Positions 42,490-53,462 of a stretch of DNA of 64,000 nucleotides are shown here, piece after piece (position 1 is the first letter of the stretch; each line of letters opens with the position of its first letter). The DNA comes from Ziziphus jujuba (taxonomy: Eukaryota; Streptophyta; Magnoliopsida; Rosales; Rhamnaceae): contig NC_083383.1 in NCBI RefSeq assembly GCF_031755915.1, forward strand, positions 19,085,001 through 19,149,000. Reading direction: 5' to 3'. A model generated the notes under the pieces. The model saw only the letters and a program-made list of their open reading frames with translations, had not been told where the DNA came from and made no database searches. The position numbers and the translations under genes are program-made.

Positions 42490-44670
42490 ATAGATGGATG
42501 CAAATAAAAAATATACTGAAGTGAGAAAGCTGACTTATGTAGAGTTTCTTACTAGATTTATATCAGAAAGGGAGTGACATCCAAGGAAGAATGGATTTTC
42601 AATTGAATGAATGTTTTTTATGCTTTTAGGATGCGGTGGCATGTACTATTTTTGAAACTTTTTAACATAATTTGGGGACCAAGAAATTTTGAAAAAATAA
42701 TGAATATAAATGGCATTCAATTTAATTCATTGAGAGATGCCTGCTATGCACTTGGTTTGTTATGATGATAAATAATATTTTGATTGGGTAGTTGAAGTAA
42801 ACCATTAGGAATATGCATATTGTTTGAGAAATCTATTTGCAATTTTGTTGTTGTTGGATTCACTGATGAGACCTGAATTTGATTGGGAACAAAGTAGGTG
42901 GCATCTATCAGGTAATACACTTTACAGGCAACGCAGTATGTTGCATCAACAAGGTTTTATGCATTTTTTAATGTTTTTATTTACATAATATCAATGATTA
43001 GTATAATTTATTCGTTTATTTATTCCACTTCACAGTAACAAAAAGATAAAGAAAATTATACTATTTTCAAGATTCAAAAGATCTTATCGAGCAATAGAAA
43101 AAGTCTTTTTGACTTTCCAACCATGCCTTACCTTAATATTGTCGATGTTTTTATCCATCAAAATAGGCTTATACAGGATGAGCTATGTTATAATATAATT
43201 GCTTTGGTTGAAGACAACAATAAGTTTGTATGAAATCTCACACCTGAGCAAAGAATGTTTATGAAACAATTATGGGTGGTATCGAAGGTGTCATAATCTT
43301 TCTATATGGTTATGGAGGTACGATGAAAAATTTTGTCTAGAAACTCTATTAGAAGCATTGAGGTCAAAGGTGAAAATTATATTAACTATAGCATTGAATT
43401 ATATAGTATCTCTGTTCTTTGCTAGGAAGTTGAACAACACATTCAAGGTTTAATATACCTCTTGCTCCAAAAGAAAATTTAACTTAAAACATTAAACAAG
43501 GTATTATCTTGCTAAGTTGATTATCAAAATTGAACTTATCATTTGGGATGAGGCCCTTTTGATGAATAGATATTGTTTTGAAGCATTGGATTGGATTATG
43601 ATAGATATTTTAAGATTTATCAATCCATTAAATTTGGAGCAAGCTTTTACAGGTAAAACTATCATATTTGGAGGAGATTTCATGCATATTTTACCTGTCA
43701 TACCAAAAGGAAGTAGGCAAGACATTGCATCACAGCTACCAACTCATCATATTTTTGAAAATATTAAAAAGTTATAAAGTTGAAAAAAAACATGAGACTT
43801 CAAAGTCTTGACTCAAATATTGATAATGATGAATTAAAGGCTTTTTCATAATGGATATAAGTATTGAAGATAGAATAATTGAGATGCGAATAATGGTCAT
43901 GTAACGATCGATATACACAATGATCCTTTGATAAAGGATCTAGAATATTCAATTGCATCTATTGTAAATAACACATATCCTTCTTTTTCAAAGAATTTTA
44001 ATAACCCGTCATATTTGCAAAAAAGATTCATACTTGCTCCAACTCTTGAGATTATTGAATTGGTAAATGAATACATGGGTTTCTTAATCGAACTAAGGAA
44101 AAAAAAAAATATTTCAATTTTGATGCAACTTGCAAATTAAATCCCAACATTGATCTTATAGGAGATCTTCATACACCGGAATTTTTAAATATTACAAAAT
44201 GCTCTGGGGTGCCTAATCATTAGTTGAAGTTGAAGGTCGGTGTTCCTGTTATACTATTAAGAAATGTTGATCCTTCTTGGAGGTCGTGCAATGGGACTAG
44301 ATTGGTCATACAAGACTATGGAATCATGTTCAGGAAGACAAGGTTATTTCGAGAAGCAATGTAGAGTATAAAGCTTTCATTCTAAGCATGACTTTAACTC
44401 CATCAGACCCAAGATTACCTTTTAAGTTTCATGACGACAATATCCTTTGGCTGTATCATAGGCTATGATTAATAACAAGAGCCAAGGTCAATCTCTTTTG
44501 CATTTCAGACTTCATCTTAAAAACCAGTTGTCAATCATGGCAGCTATATGTTGTAGTCTTTAGAGTTATAAATAGGAAATTATTGAAGATATTAATTTGT
44601 AATAAAGATTGAGAACCAACCAATTCAACCATTAATGTGATCTTCAAAGAAGTATTTCAAAATTTAGATT
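42490..44670 (+). pseudogene. Helitron/Pif1-like DNA helicase (broken)
   Basis: Motifs in order: KLTYVEFLTRF and HPRKNGFSIE (about 42515-42605), RDACYALGLL (about 42735-42765), MRPEFDWEQSRWHLSG (about 42865-42912), LFDFPTMPYLNIVD (about 43110-43146), LTPEQRMFMKQL (about 43235-43275). The Walker A region is degenerate (YGYGGT but no GKT, about 43305-43322). Walker B is LIIWDEALL followed by GKTIIFGGDFMHILPVIPKGSRQD (open frame 43517-43777). Then come FILAPTLEIIELVNEYM (about 44020-44075), GVPNHxLKLKVGVPVILLRNVD, LTPSDPRLPFKF, and a C-terminal ICNKD...STINVIFKEVFQNLD end near 44670. It would unwind DNA during rolling-circle transposition. Stops and the lost Walker A show that it is dead. Confidence 0.87.
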
Positions 44671-44784
44671 AGTTATATTGAATTGAATGTTTTAATTGAA
44701 TGTTATTTTAATAATGCTTTGTATTTGATTTGATTATAATTTTTTCTTGTAACTTATTATTAAAATAATGTATCATGATTATAC

Positions 44785-44814
44785 ATGTGATGCATTGTAC
44801 GGGTTTATATCTAG
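44785..44814 (+). other. Helitron 3' terminus
   Basis: A GATGCATTGTACGGG hairpin-like stretch followed by a TTTATAT spacer and the terminal CTAG at 44811-44814, then T. Plant Helitrons typically end with a short GC-richer hairpin about 10 bp before CTRR and insert between A and T. The stem is imperfect here. Confidence 0.65.
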
Positions 44815-44869
44815 TCATTATGGACAATTTTTATTGATTTTATGCCAATATTTTTTGTCTTTTATTTAT

Positions 44870-46030
44870 TTATTTTTTTAAGGCAATTGGCAAAAGGCCA
44901 AAAGAATGAAAATTGATGGATGTGATTTTTTTTTTTTTATCTAAATATTAAGTGCAGTAGCTAGCACTTCTATTTAGTTGTATTATTATTATTATTCTTA
45001 TTCTTATTCTTATTATTATTATTTTGTTTGTCTACTCATTTCTTTTATTTAATCTAATTGGTGGTGGCTACATTTGTAATTTCACAATTATTATTACTTT
45101 TTCCTTTATATTTTTGGTGCATCTAAAAATAAGGGTGTACATGAGGAATATTGGCATTCTCAAACTCGACTCGCATGATTTTAAAAGTGTTCAATATCAC
45201 AAAATTTTAAAATTACTTGTTCAAGTTCGTATCAGCTCGTTATTTTATAAAAATTTTAAAACTTGAATATTTTTTCTTAAAATAAGGATTTTAACATTAA
45301 TAATTAGTAAATATCATATATTCTATAAATTTTTATTATAAAATTAATTTAATTTTAAAAACATTATAAACTTAAAATATAGAAAATGTTATATATGCAC
45401 TATAAATATTCAATGTGCTTAAACTCATAATATATTTTATATAAATACATATAAATAATATATTTTAACTACTTATGAGCTACTTTATAAGCTTAATTTA
45501 TTGCTCAAAATCAGCTTGCAAGGTTTATTTCTTGTTCAAGCTTGGCTTATTTTTTGTATGAGTCGAATTTGAATGCTCTAAAATCAAGGCAAGTTCCAGC
45601 AAATTTACAGCGCTATTTAAAAATAGATTTACCATTTTAAATTTTTAAAATAAAATGTATGACAAAGTCTAAAGTAATGGTTGATTTTTCAATTGGAAGA
45701 AGAGATTTGATGAAAAATTATTTTTTAAATATATTTTACAAATATTGCATATTTATTTTATTTTCGTAGCAGTTATATATATTTATTACTATTTTTATTT
45801 ATTTTTTAAACTCTGTTTTTTAAAGTTAATAGGATTAAATTTAAAAATGAAAATAAATAAGTAAATGGATTAATATTAACCTTTCATTTATTAATTGCCA
45901 AATGTCATTACATTAGGAAAAATGTTAAATGAAAAATTGCAATAATAAATGAATGATAAATTATGACCATTAATATCCAAATTGCTATATGTAATTGGAC
46001 ATTCAAAAAGTTTAGGTAAATGCATCTCCA
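44870..46030 (+). repeat. Dispersed duplication, copy 2 (partner 38740-39560)
   Basis: Aligns with copy 1 in two parts. The first is about 44870-45135 and the second about 45605-46030, ending in AAAGTTTAGGTAAATGC. Between them lies an extra roughly 470 bp absent from copy 1. It contains an ATT/CTT microsatellite at 44981-45023. Confidence 0.7.
45136..45604. repeat. Insertion within dispersed duplication copy 2
   Basis: Present only in copy 2. It carries CAAACTCGACTCGCATG near its left end and GTTCAAGCTTGGCTTA, GAGTCGAATTTGAATGCTC near its right end, a kind of inverted CTCGA-rich symmetry often seen in small plant repeats. I see no clear TSD. It could be a MITE-like or SINE-like insert. Confidence 0.4.
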
Positions 46031-47204
46031 ATAATTCCATTCATTAAAGCTTATGTGGCAAGGAATTTGGAAGTTGTTGATATTTGAATAGTATAATGTT
46101 TACCAATAGTCGATATTTATTTCAAATTCTTCGTCAATAGGTCCTGTTTAGAATTTTAAATTAAATGAATTGATGTGTTGGAATAGGAGAGAATAGAGAG
46201 AAGAGAATGTGAATTGATGAGGATAGAGAAGAAAGATGGTTGAATTTATAACTTTGACTATTTAGAAGGAGAGAGGAGGCTGAATTTATTAGTTTAACTA
46301 TTTAATAGACCTTCCACAAATAGAGAGTTTATCAGATATTTTCTATATATTTTTTTTAATGCTATTACAGCTTACCATTATTTTTAAAAGACTATCTTTT
46401 AGTCTGATGTGGCCAACTTTTTTTTTTTTTTTTTTAAAATGGACAGGCGCAATTGATGAAACAGTAGAAATGTTTTAAAGCTTAAATTAATAGAAGATCT
46501 AAATTCGCTTAGGAAAATATCCTTGATCGAATGTTATTAATTCTTTTTTAAAAGTAAAAATAATAAGCATTTGGAAGAAGCAGTATGGATCTAAAATGTT
46601 TCCCTTAGAAGAGCACAAGCTGGCATTTGATGCCTCATGTTATGCCATTTATATAAGCAATACAACCTCCATAAACTATGAATGGCTTCTCATATAAATG
46701 GTATATATAGCTGGCGTTACAAAACATAAGAAAATAAGGCGACGAATCTGACGATCGATCGGTTTCGTTTGAATAAATTAAATATTCGATGCTTTAGTCG
46801 CTATCCTACTCCTTGCCTACTTGTTTTCTCTTGATGAATTGAATTGAATTAAAGTATGGATTATACCTTTTATTTATTTATATTTATTTTTTGGGTTGGT
46901 CTGAAGGTATTTATAGCATGTAATGGACCAGAGATGCTGGTCGCCTTATTAGGAAGAAACCACTACAAAAGGTACTGTTATTCATTTATGCATGGTCACA
47001 AAATGGTATCGTGCTTCCGTGTATCAATATCAATTCCATCAAGCATTGGTTTACCAATATTTTAAATTTTCTTGATGTATAAAAGGGGACCCTGGTTTTC
47101 CACTTTGATAATAATGGAGACAAATTTTTATTATTATTATTTTTTAAATAACAATAGCAAGTTTTTGATATTTATCAACAAACAAAAAAAAATAAAAAAA
47201 TTAG
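46031..47204. other. No gene recognised
   Basis: AT-rich, with an AGAGAATAGAGAGAAGAGAA-type purine patch near 46187-46245. Short frames such as 46856-47065 lack known motifs. Confidence 0.55.
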
Positions 47205-47440
47205 AGATTTTGTACTTTTATTATTTTTTTCTTTTTTTGGGTAACAGATGGATTTTTTTCACTCATAAGATATTTTAGATGACTAAAGTCATGTTGTATT
47301 TATTATAAGTTTGATAAAAAAAAAAAATTTGACAGATTTTGTACTTTTTTCCTTTTTTGGGTAATAGATGGATTTTTTTTTTCACTCATAAGATATTTTA
47401 GATCACTAAAGTCATCTTATATTTACTATAAGTTGGATCA
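47205..47440 (+). repeat. 129-bp tandem duplication
   Basis: Unit 1 begins AGATTTTGTACTTTT at 47205 and unit 2 at 47334. Both contain TTTTTTGGGTAA(C/T)AGATGG, CACTCATAAGATATTTTAGAT and ACTAAAGTCAT. A third, partial and diverged echo (TTGTATTTATTATAAGTTTG) is near 47540. Confidence 0.85.
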
Positions 47441-49478
47441 AGACATGTCTATGATAATTCCTTCGAATAGCCACCTTAGAAATGAAGATTGCTCATAACT
47501 TCCAAATTTTGATTTTAAGGCCTGGCGTTAAATTTATTTTGTATTTATTATAAGTTTGATCAAGACTTATCAATTATGTGGTTTTTTGGGGATATATAAC
47601 CGATTTGGCAATGACCATTGCTGATAACTTTTGAATTTTAATTTTAAAATTGGACATTAAAATCTCCTCAAATTTATTAGAAGAAAAATAGTCCATAATA
47701 TCTGCCTAAGAAATTATTTAAAAAAAATCATTTTCTTTTTAAATTGAAAAGAGATATTTAACCATCGTATGCTACAAAGAACACAAGTTTTTAGCTGATT
47801 TTACATGTGCTCCCCACCATATAAATGTATTTATACATATTCACGAATATCTTATGATATAACTATAATTACTCTCGTCTATATTTTTACTCAATATTAA
47901 TTATTATATGATATGAGAAGTTTGATTTCGATATGCAGACTAAATTTCAGCGATCAAACTTTTTCTTGAAGTGACTTGCGATCTTCCATTTTGTACTTTT
48001 CTTTCTTCCCAACAAAAGAATATATATAGTATTATGATTAATAAGCAAAAAAAAAAAAAAAAAAAAAGCAACAGAATTAATATTAGAAATATCGATCACT
48101 ACTTGAAAATAAATTTTGACTAAAATCGAAAAGGAGAAAGGAAAGATCTATAAAGGCACACGTTACGTTGTTTGGTATCCAGGTTTAAAAGAATTTTGTG
48201 ATCGAGTTTGGTTAGACATGCATTCATTTCAAGCGTGCCTAAATATTTTAAGCTTTTCATGCGGACTAATAAAAAACAAAAAATTGTGGAGAAAAAAGTC
48301 ATACATACGCACCATCACGGCAAAATATCCTCCTGTTTCAAAGATGTCGAATAAAGCAGCAACAGATCACAAACATGTGCATATATACATTACTAAATAT
48401 AAATAACGTAAATAATAAATATATTAACAAGCATATATATATATATATATATATATTGTGGACGATGCATGCATGTATTTATGATATATTTATTACCAGT
48501 CATGACTCTATTTTTCGGCTGAAAAGTAGAATTGATGGTATCTGTGTTTCTGCACAAACCAGGATCTCGTTCACATGATTTCAAGGATCTTTTTGTATTT
48601 TTATTTTTTATTTCCTTGTTTTCACACTCAAGTAGTAAAAAAAAAAAATATTACAAATAATATAATAATAATAATTGTGCGGGTAGGATTTATCTAGAAC
48701 AAATAAATTATTATACTCTTCTATTTGTTTGCACAAGCTAGGGAGTCCCCACAAGACATGTTTACTACATCACTAGAGAAGAAAGACTTGGCACAAAGCG
48801 TATCTAAGGAGTTTCTAATGATTTGAGGGCATCCAAGGAAAAATATAAATTTTCAAGATCTGAATAGAAATTTTGGATTGAAAAGAATACGACTAACTCG
48901 GGAAACTGAAGATGATGAAGAATACAAAGAACACAAAATGCTGGAACTCGAGGAATTTGCAGCTAAACCTTCAAGGTAGCTTAAGAGTGAAGCAACCTTG
49001 CTCGGGAAATGGAACACAAAGAGTTCGTCAGAATATTTGGAACAATTCAGATCAACATGAAAAGCGATTTATGGTGCATTTTGGGTGAGATATTTGGTAT
49101 TTAGTAATCGAATAAAGCTCAAACAATTTGGGAATATTTTAGAACTTTTGAAGCGAATGAAGAAGAAGTGAAATAATTGGGGGTTTAAATATCAAATAAT
49201 GGATGGCCGCGATCTAATCAATGGTTAGGATTATAAAATGTTTGAAGAGAAAGATGGGATGATCTGCTTGACCTCGAGAATTGTAATGGTGAGCCACATG
49301 TCTATTGTGTCAGTGGTAATGTTTTAAGTGTGCAAGAATATCAATGGTTTGATAAACAATTGAAACAACGCAGCTCTCTCATCTTGGAATTGACTAATCC
49401 GTAAAGTGAATACTTCACTTAAAAGAGTGGGTTAACTGTGTGGGGAGGATTTATCCTGAACAAATAAATCCTGTATTT
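47441..49478. other. No gene recognised
   Basis: A 96-codon open frame at 48116-48406 (lysine-rich start, no known motif) overlaps a frame on the other strand and is probably chance. A (TA)n run is near 48436-48456. A motif GGATTTAT(C) with GAACAAATAAAT occurs at about 48688-48708 and again at about 49447-49468, so some repeat-derived DNA of unknown type is likely. Confidence 0.45.
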
Positions 49479-49659
49479 GAGCTGAGGATCATGGTAGAGG
49501 TATGAACTAGGAGTTAATTTATAATTACATTTGAGATCAAAAGTTTAAAGGTATGACTGAAGCTTAGAGCCGAAGATCATGGTCGAGGTATGAACCAGGA
49601 GTTAATTAAGTATGACATCTAAGATCAACAGGTCGGAGTCAAGATATGATCAAAGCTTA
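49479..49659 (+). repeat. 88-bp tandem duplication
   Basis: Unit 1 starts GAGCTGAGGATCATGG at 49479 and unit 2 GAGCCGAAGATCATGG at 49567. Both continue with GAGGTATGAAC(T/C)AGGAGTTAATT and end in AAGCTTA. Confidence 0.85.
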
Positions 49660-50879
49660 TTGTGATTGAGCTTATTGTAACATGGAACTTAGGTATTAAA
49701 TGATAAGAACCTAGGCAATCAATCAGCAATGAGGATGATCAAGAAGTTGATGAAGCTTGATTGATATACTTTATTACCGTCAATATGAGCTTTGTATAGC
49801 TTGAGATTGAGGTCTTGACTGCAAGAGTGGGACTTGTCAATTAGCAAGAAGCATTAGCAAATATGAAGCCTTGGAAATGTGCCTTGTCTTGGACCGAGGT
49901 ATTAGGAAAAATAAACTCTAAGGGACAATAGCAATTATTATCCAAGTTGAGTGGAATAGGCAAAATGATATTGTTTTATCCCAATTTGTAATGAACACCC
50001 TATTTTCCTTAAATATGGCTTTGTGGTAGCCTATTAGCGTTTGGTGAGTCAATTTCTGTAAGAACCAAGGAAACCCAATGCTTATAAAAGCATCTCTCAA
50101 TCTCATTCCTAATGTGTGATGACATGTCCCGAGAAAACATCTGTAATTTGAAATTTTGAATGCTTTGACATAGGTTAATTAACCAAGCTTGATGAAATTG
50201 GACTATTAAGTTGGATCAAGTCTGACCTTCTTAGGAGATGAATTTTGGCTTTGACTCTTGAATCATTGCATAGAGCTCCTCCATATGAGTTGACAGACTA
50301 ATGGCATACCTACTTTTGATCTACAGTTAAAAGATTATGGTTGTAAAAAGTATGTTTTTCAACAATTTAATTTTGTCCAAACCATACTTACTTTTTGTCC
50401 TTATATGACTTAAAGACCTATAACTACCTCGGAAACCATGCCTTGTGGTTGGTAAACCCTAAAATTCATGACTTTAACCCGACTCGGCTGGATACCCATG
50501 ACACACCATGAACCTCATCTTCACAGCCATAGTTTCCATGGGTTTTCATTTGTTTTCTAGTGGGTAAATGTTACATGCACTTGATCATCACTTTGCTAAC
50601 CCTTGGATCAGCCGGCCCATAAAATTTCAAAGCGAACAACCACTGAACGTGCCCAGATTGGTAGTCTAAAGTTGACAGTCATGCTTAGCTAACCAATTTT
50701 TTAGTCAAACATTGATTCATGCACCACGTAGCCATACTACCCATGGAATTCTAACCAAGCGTGCCAAATTTCTTGCCAAGCCATCAACGGACATGTCATG
50801 ATCGACCATTTTTTGACAGCGGCATAGTTTTTAGTTGGCTAGAAAATTTTCAGATTTTAGCTTTCCAGGCCATGCCATA
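49660..50879. other. Left flank of element H, no gene recognised
   Basis: Slightly more GC-rich than the AT-rich zone to its left. No frame with a known motif was found on either strand. The 5 bp before element H are CCATA (50875-50879). Confidence 0.5.
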
Positions 50880-51977
50880 CAATACGAACCTAGATTGACT
50901 TACCCCTAAACCCATATTATATAAGCTCGGATCGAAAAATTAAGTTCAAGTTCTTATAGTCAGCTCAACCCCTAATCAACCTGTTACTAGAAACCTTGAT
51001 ATATTGAAGATGCCACAATAGGTGATGGATGCCCTATTCATAAGTCAAACTAAAACATTCACTCTCTAATGGTGTTTTAGGTGTTCAAAGAGAACAAAGA
51101 AAATTATTTTTCTCAAATAATTTTCTGTATAATATGTAAGCTACTTCTCATTGAAAAATAAGCCTTAAAATAGGCTTTCAAAGACCAAAATAAAACCCTA
51201 AAAAGATTAGGAAATTTTGGCCAACATAGAATCAAATTAGGAAATTGCCTAATTTCACACATTTTCCTAATCTAATTTGTATTAATTAATACCTTAATTT
51301 TGAAAAGGAAATTAATTAATTTACAATCAAAATAATAAAATTCTAACTTTCCTAAAGTAATTTGTCCAGCAAAATAATTAAATAAAGCCAAAATAAAAGT
51401 TAGTTCAAAAAGTCAAATTCAAATTAGGAAACCAGTTGACTAGTTTGACCAGTAAGCTATCTTTGAATAATTTCTAGCTTGTAAAGGCTCCAAAGCAGCT
51501 CCCATATGCAATGTTAGGATGCCATATAGGATTAATAATGATTCCGATACGTTGCCTTTGATTGGAACAGAGAGAAAATTCTTAATCACCAAAATACACA
51601 GCAAATTGGGCCAACAATCCTTTCCATGCGCAAATGGATTCTATGGTTGCTTTTGCTTCTATCTTGAATTGATTCCATGACCTCTTAGTGATATCAATTG
51701 AGTTTAAGAAGTGTTGAACCCATTCCTTGCTGTCCAGAGTCCACAATTACACTAAAACAGCTACCTGGATCTATATAGCCTCCACCATTTGGATGCTTAA
51801 AATAGGCTTTGAATCTTCGGATATTGACAAGCCCTTTTGAGAATTGATAACTCCTTATATAAATCTAGCCAGGTTGTCCTCTTAGTTTGAGCTCTAGTGA
51901 TTGGCCTGATCTTCAACTGTATAGGATCTAAACTCCAACAGGTTGTCGATTGTACAGGTACGGGAGGATTTTCATCA
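50880..51977 (-). repeat. 3' LTR of element H
   Basis: About 1098 bp. The minus strand starts TGATGAAAATCCTCC at 51977, next to the PPT. The other end reads ATTG where ATCA... CA is expected (two transitions). It pairs with 62201-62972. A TATA-like variant is near 51162-51175. Confidence 0.85.
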
Positions 51978-52225
51978 TTTCCTTCCTCTTGAAAAAGATT
52001 TGCCCTCAAATCACAATCATCACCTATAGGAAATGGAGATAAGTTAGCAACATTAAAGGAAGCACTCACATTATAATCACCTGGTAAGTTAAGCTTGTAG
52101 GCAGTGTCATTAACCCTCTTCAAAATTTGAAAAGGTCCATCTCCTTATGGCATAAGCTTTAACTTTCGTTGTTCGGGAAACCTCTCCTTTCTTAGGTGCA
52201 ACTAAACCATATCTCCTGGGTCAAA
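51797..52225 (-). pseudogene. Post-integrase tail of element H, reading into the LTR
   Basis: The open frame 52123-51797 reads RVNDTAYKLNLPGDYNVSASFNVANLSPF, DDCDLRANLFQEEGND across the PPT, then about 180 bp into U3, where a PITRAQ motif (near 51890-51910) is still readable. Upstream (52225-52130) the WLHLRKERFPEQ stretch is present with stops. In many plant gypsy polyproteins a PxTRAxAKK-type tail ends the protein, so the coding overlap with the LTR looks genuine for the family. Confidence 0.78.
51978..51989 (-). other. Polypurine tract of element H
   Basis: Minus strand AAGAGGAAGGAA, adjacent to the LTR start. It lies in the open frame 52123-51797 and encodes part of a QEEGN motif. Confidence 0.8.
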
Positions 52226-52830
52226 CACTATCACAACAAATCCTAGAAATACAAGCTCATTTCGGCAAAAATCATACTTTTCAACATTAGCAAACAAACT
52301 TTCTTTCCTAAGCATTTCTAAAACAAACCTAAGATGTTCTACATGCTCATCTAAATGCCTACTACATACAAGAATGTAATCAAAATAAACAACCACAAAT
52401 TTTCCAATGAATGGATACATGATATGGTTCATTAATCTTGTGAAAGTGCTAAGTGCATTGGTTAATCTAAAAGGCATGGTTAACCATTCATACAATCCAT
52501 ATTTAGTTTTAAATGCGGTTTTCCATTCATCACCCTTTTTCATCCTAATTTGATGATACCCACTTCTAAGGTCAATTTTAGTAAACATGCATACACCATG
52601 TAATTCATCAAGCATATCATCTAACCTAGGAAGTGGATGTTTATTCTCAATGGTTATATTATTTATAGCTTTACAATCAACACACATGCGCCATGATCCA
52701 TCTATCTTATGAACTAATAAAACAGGAACAGTACATGGACTCATACTTTCCGTAATATAACCTTTGGCAAGTAATTAACTTACCTGCCTTTGTAGCTCCT
52801 TCGTCTCATAGGGATTACTTCTATATGCAG
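52226..52830 (-). pseudogene. Reverse transcriptase of element H (YFDY, fused to tail)
   Basis: A 180-codon open frame (52744-52202). In order: [54 protein letters not shown] (palm A), [20 protein letters not shown] (motif B), [10 protein letters not shown], then [11 protein letters not shown] where the catalytic YxDD is YxDY. Then come [27 protein letters not shown] and ELVFLGFVV, joined directly to IVFDPGDMV. Normal RT would continue into RNase H here. It is the most complete RT in the window, but the lost second aspartate would abolish catalysis. Upstream, 52760-52830 has the YKGR / LLA-type motif with a stop. Confidence 0.88.
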
Positions 52831-53329
52831 GTCTATTAGGAATCGCAGCTCCCGATATGAAATCAATTTGATGTTCAATCCCTCGAATAGGTGTAAACAA
52901 TTAGGAATTTTATCCGGAAAGACATCATCAAATTCCTGCAAAAGGAAAGAAATAGAACTTGGCAATTTAAGTTGTTCAGGATTAGCTTGTTCATTTAAAT
53001 ATGCATATTTGCAAATCATGACCAGCAATGGTTTCTTATTCAAAATTGCTTTATCAACATTCCCAAAACTAAGATAGAATTTTTTTTATTTTTCTTTTCT
53101 TTCCTCACTTTTTCTTTCTCTCTCACGGCCATCTCACCTTTCCTCTCATTCTAAGCTTTTTTCAATTTTTTTCCATTCTTGGCTTTTTCATCCTTTTTCA
53201 CCTTCACAGCTTTCTCTCTTTCTTTCCCCTCAAGTTTGAGTTTAAGACACTTATCTAGTTAGTCTTGTTCAGTCTTGCCCTCTTGGATGGGAGTGGAAGC
53301 CGTGGATGCCATACTAGTTCTTTCTTTAA
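52831..53329 (-). pseudogene. Protease-RT linker of element H
   Basis: Frame 53043-52780 reads MNKKPLLVM, NEQANPEQLKLPSSISFLLQEFDDVFPDKIP, then a frame change. Upstream lies a Lys/Glu-rich, low-complexity stretch (53060-53330) with EKARTSMAS-type residues. Family comparison shows that the linker ends about 40 residues before the first RT motif. Confidence 0.72.
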
Positions 53330-53462
53330 GCTTTTCAACCTCCCTCCTTTGTTACATTTGAAGTTGGTCTCTAACGTCCTTTGGAGTTAATCACTCCAGC
53401 TTAAGCTTTTTCCCTTTAAGTTTAAATGCAATGACATTCTCTCTCCCGTATTGTAGGGCATC
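53330..53462 (-). pseudogene. Protease C-terminal end of element H (left of insertion)
   Basis: Minus strand: NVIAFKLKGKKLKLE and the following LTPKDVRDQLQM stretch, with the family boundary Q(L)QM. It is separated from its N-terminal part (59600-59945) by element G, which sits exactly between the duplicated GCATC. Confidence 0.75.
53458..53462 (+). repeat. Left target-site duplication of element G (GCATC)
   Basis: Identical to 59595-59599. Confidence 0.93.

Larger units (their letters stand above)
42450..44814 (+). mobile_element. Helitron remnant with helicase pseudogene and 3' terminus
   Basis: Plus-strand Pif1-like helicase remnant (42490-44670) followed by a Helitron-type 3' end at 44814 (CTAG followed by T, preceded by a GCATTGTACGGG hairpin arm). 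The 5' TC end was not found, nor was the Rep nuclease domain, so this is either the 3' part of a longer element or a 5'-deleted copy. The left boundary is set at the first recognisable helicase-linked coding. Confidence 0.75.

Noticed and set aside
43517..43777. Host Pif1 helicase gene
   Set aside because: The surrounding motifs (KLTYVEFLTRF, RDACYALGLL, LTPSDPRLPFKF) and the nearby CTAG terminus fit Helitron-type helicases. Many stops exclude a functional host gene.
48116..48406. 96-codon open frame, possible small gene
   Set aside because: No recognised motif, overlaps a similar-length frame on the other strand, and lies in AT-rich DNA. Described as unrecognised only.
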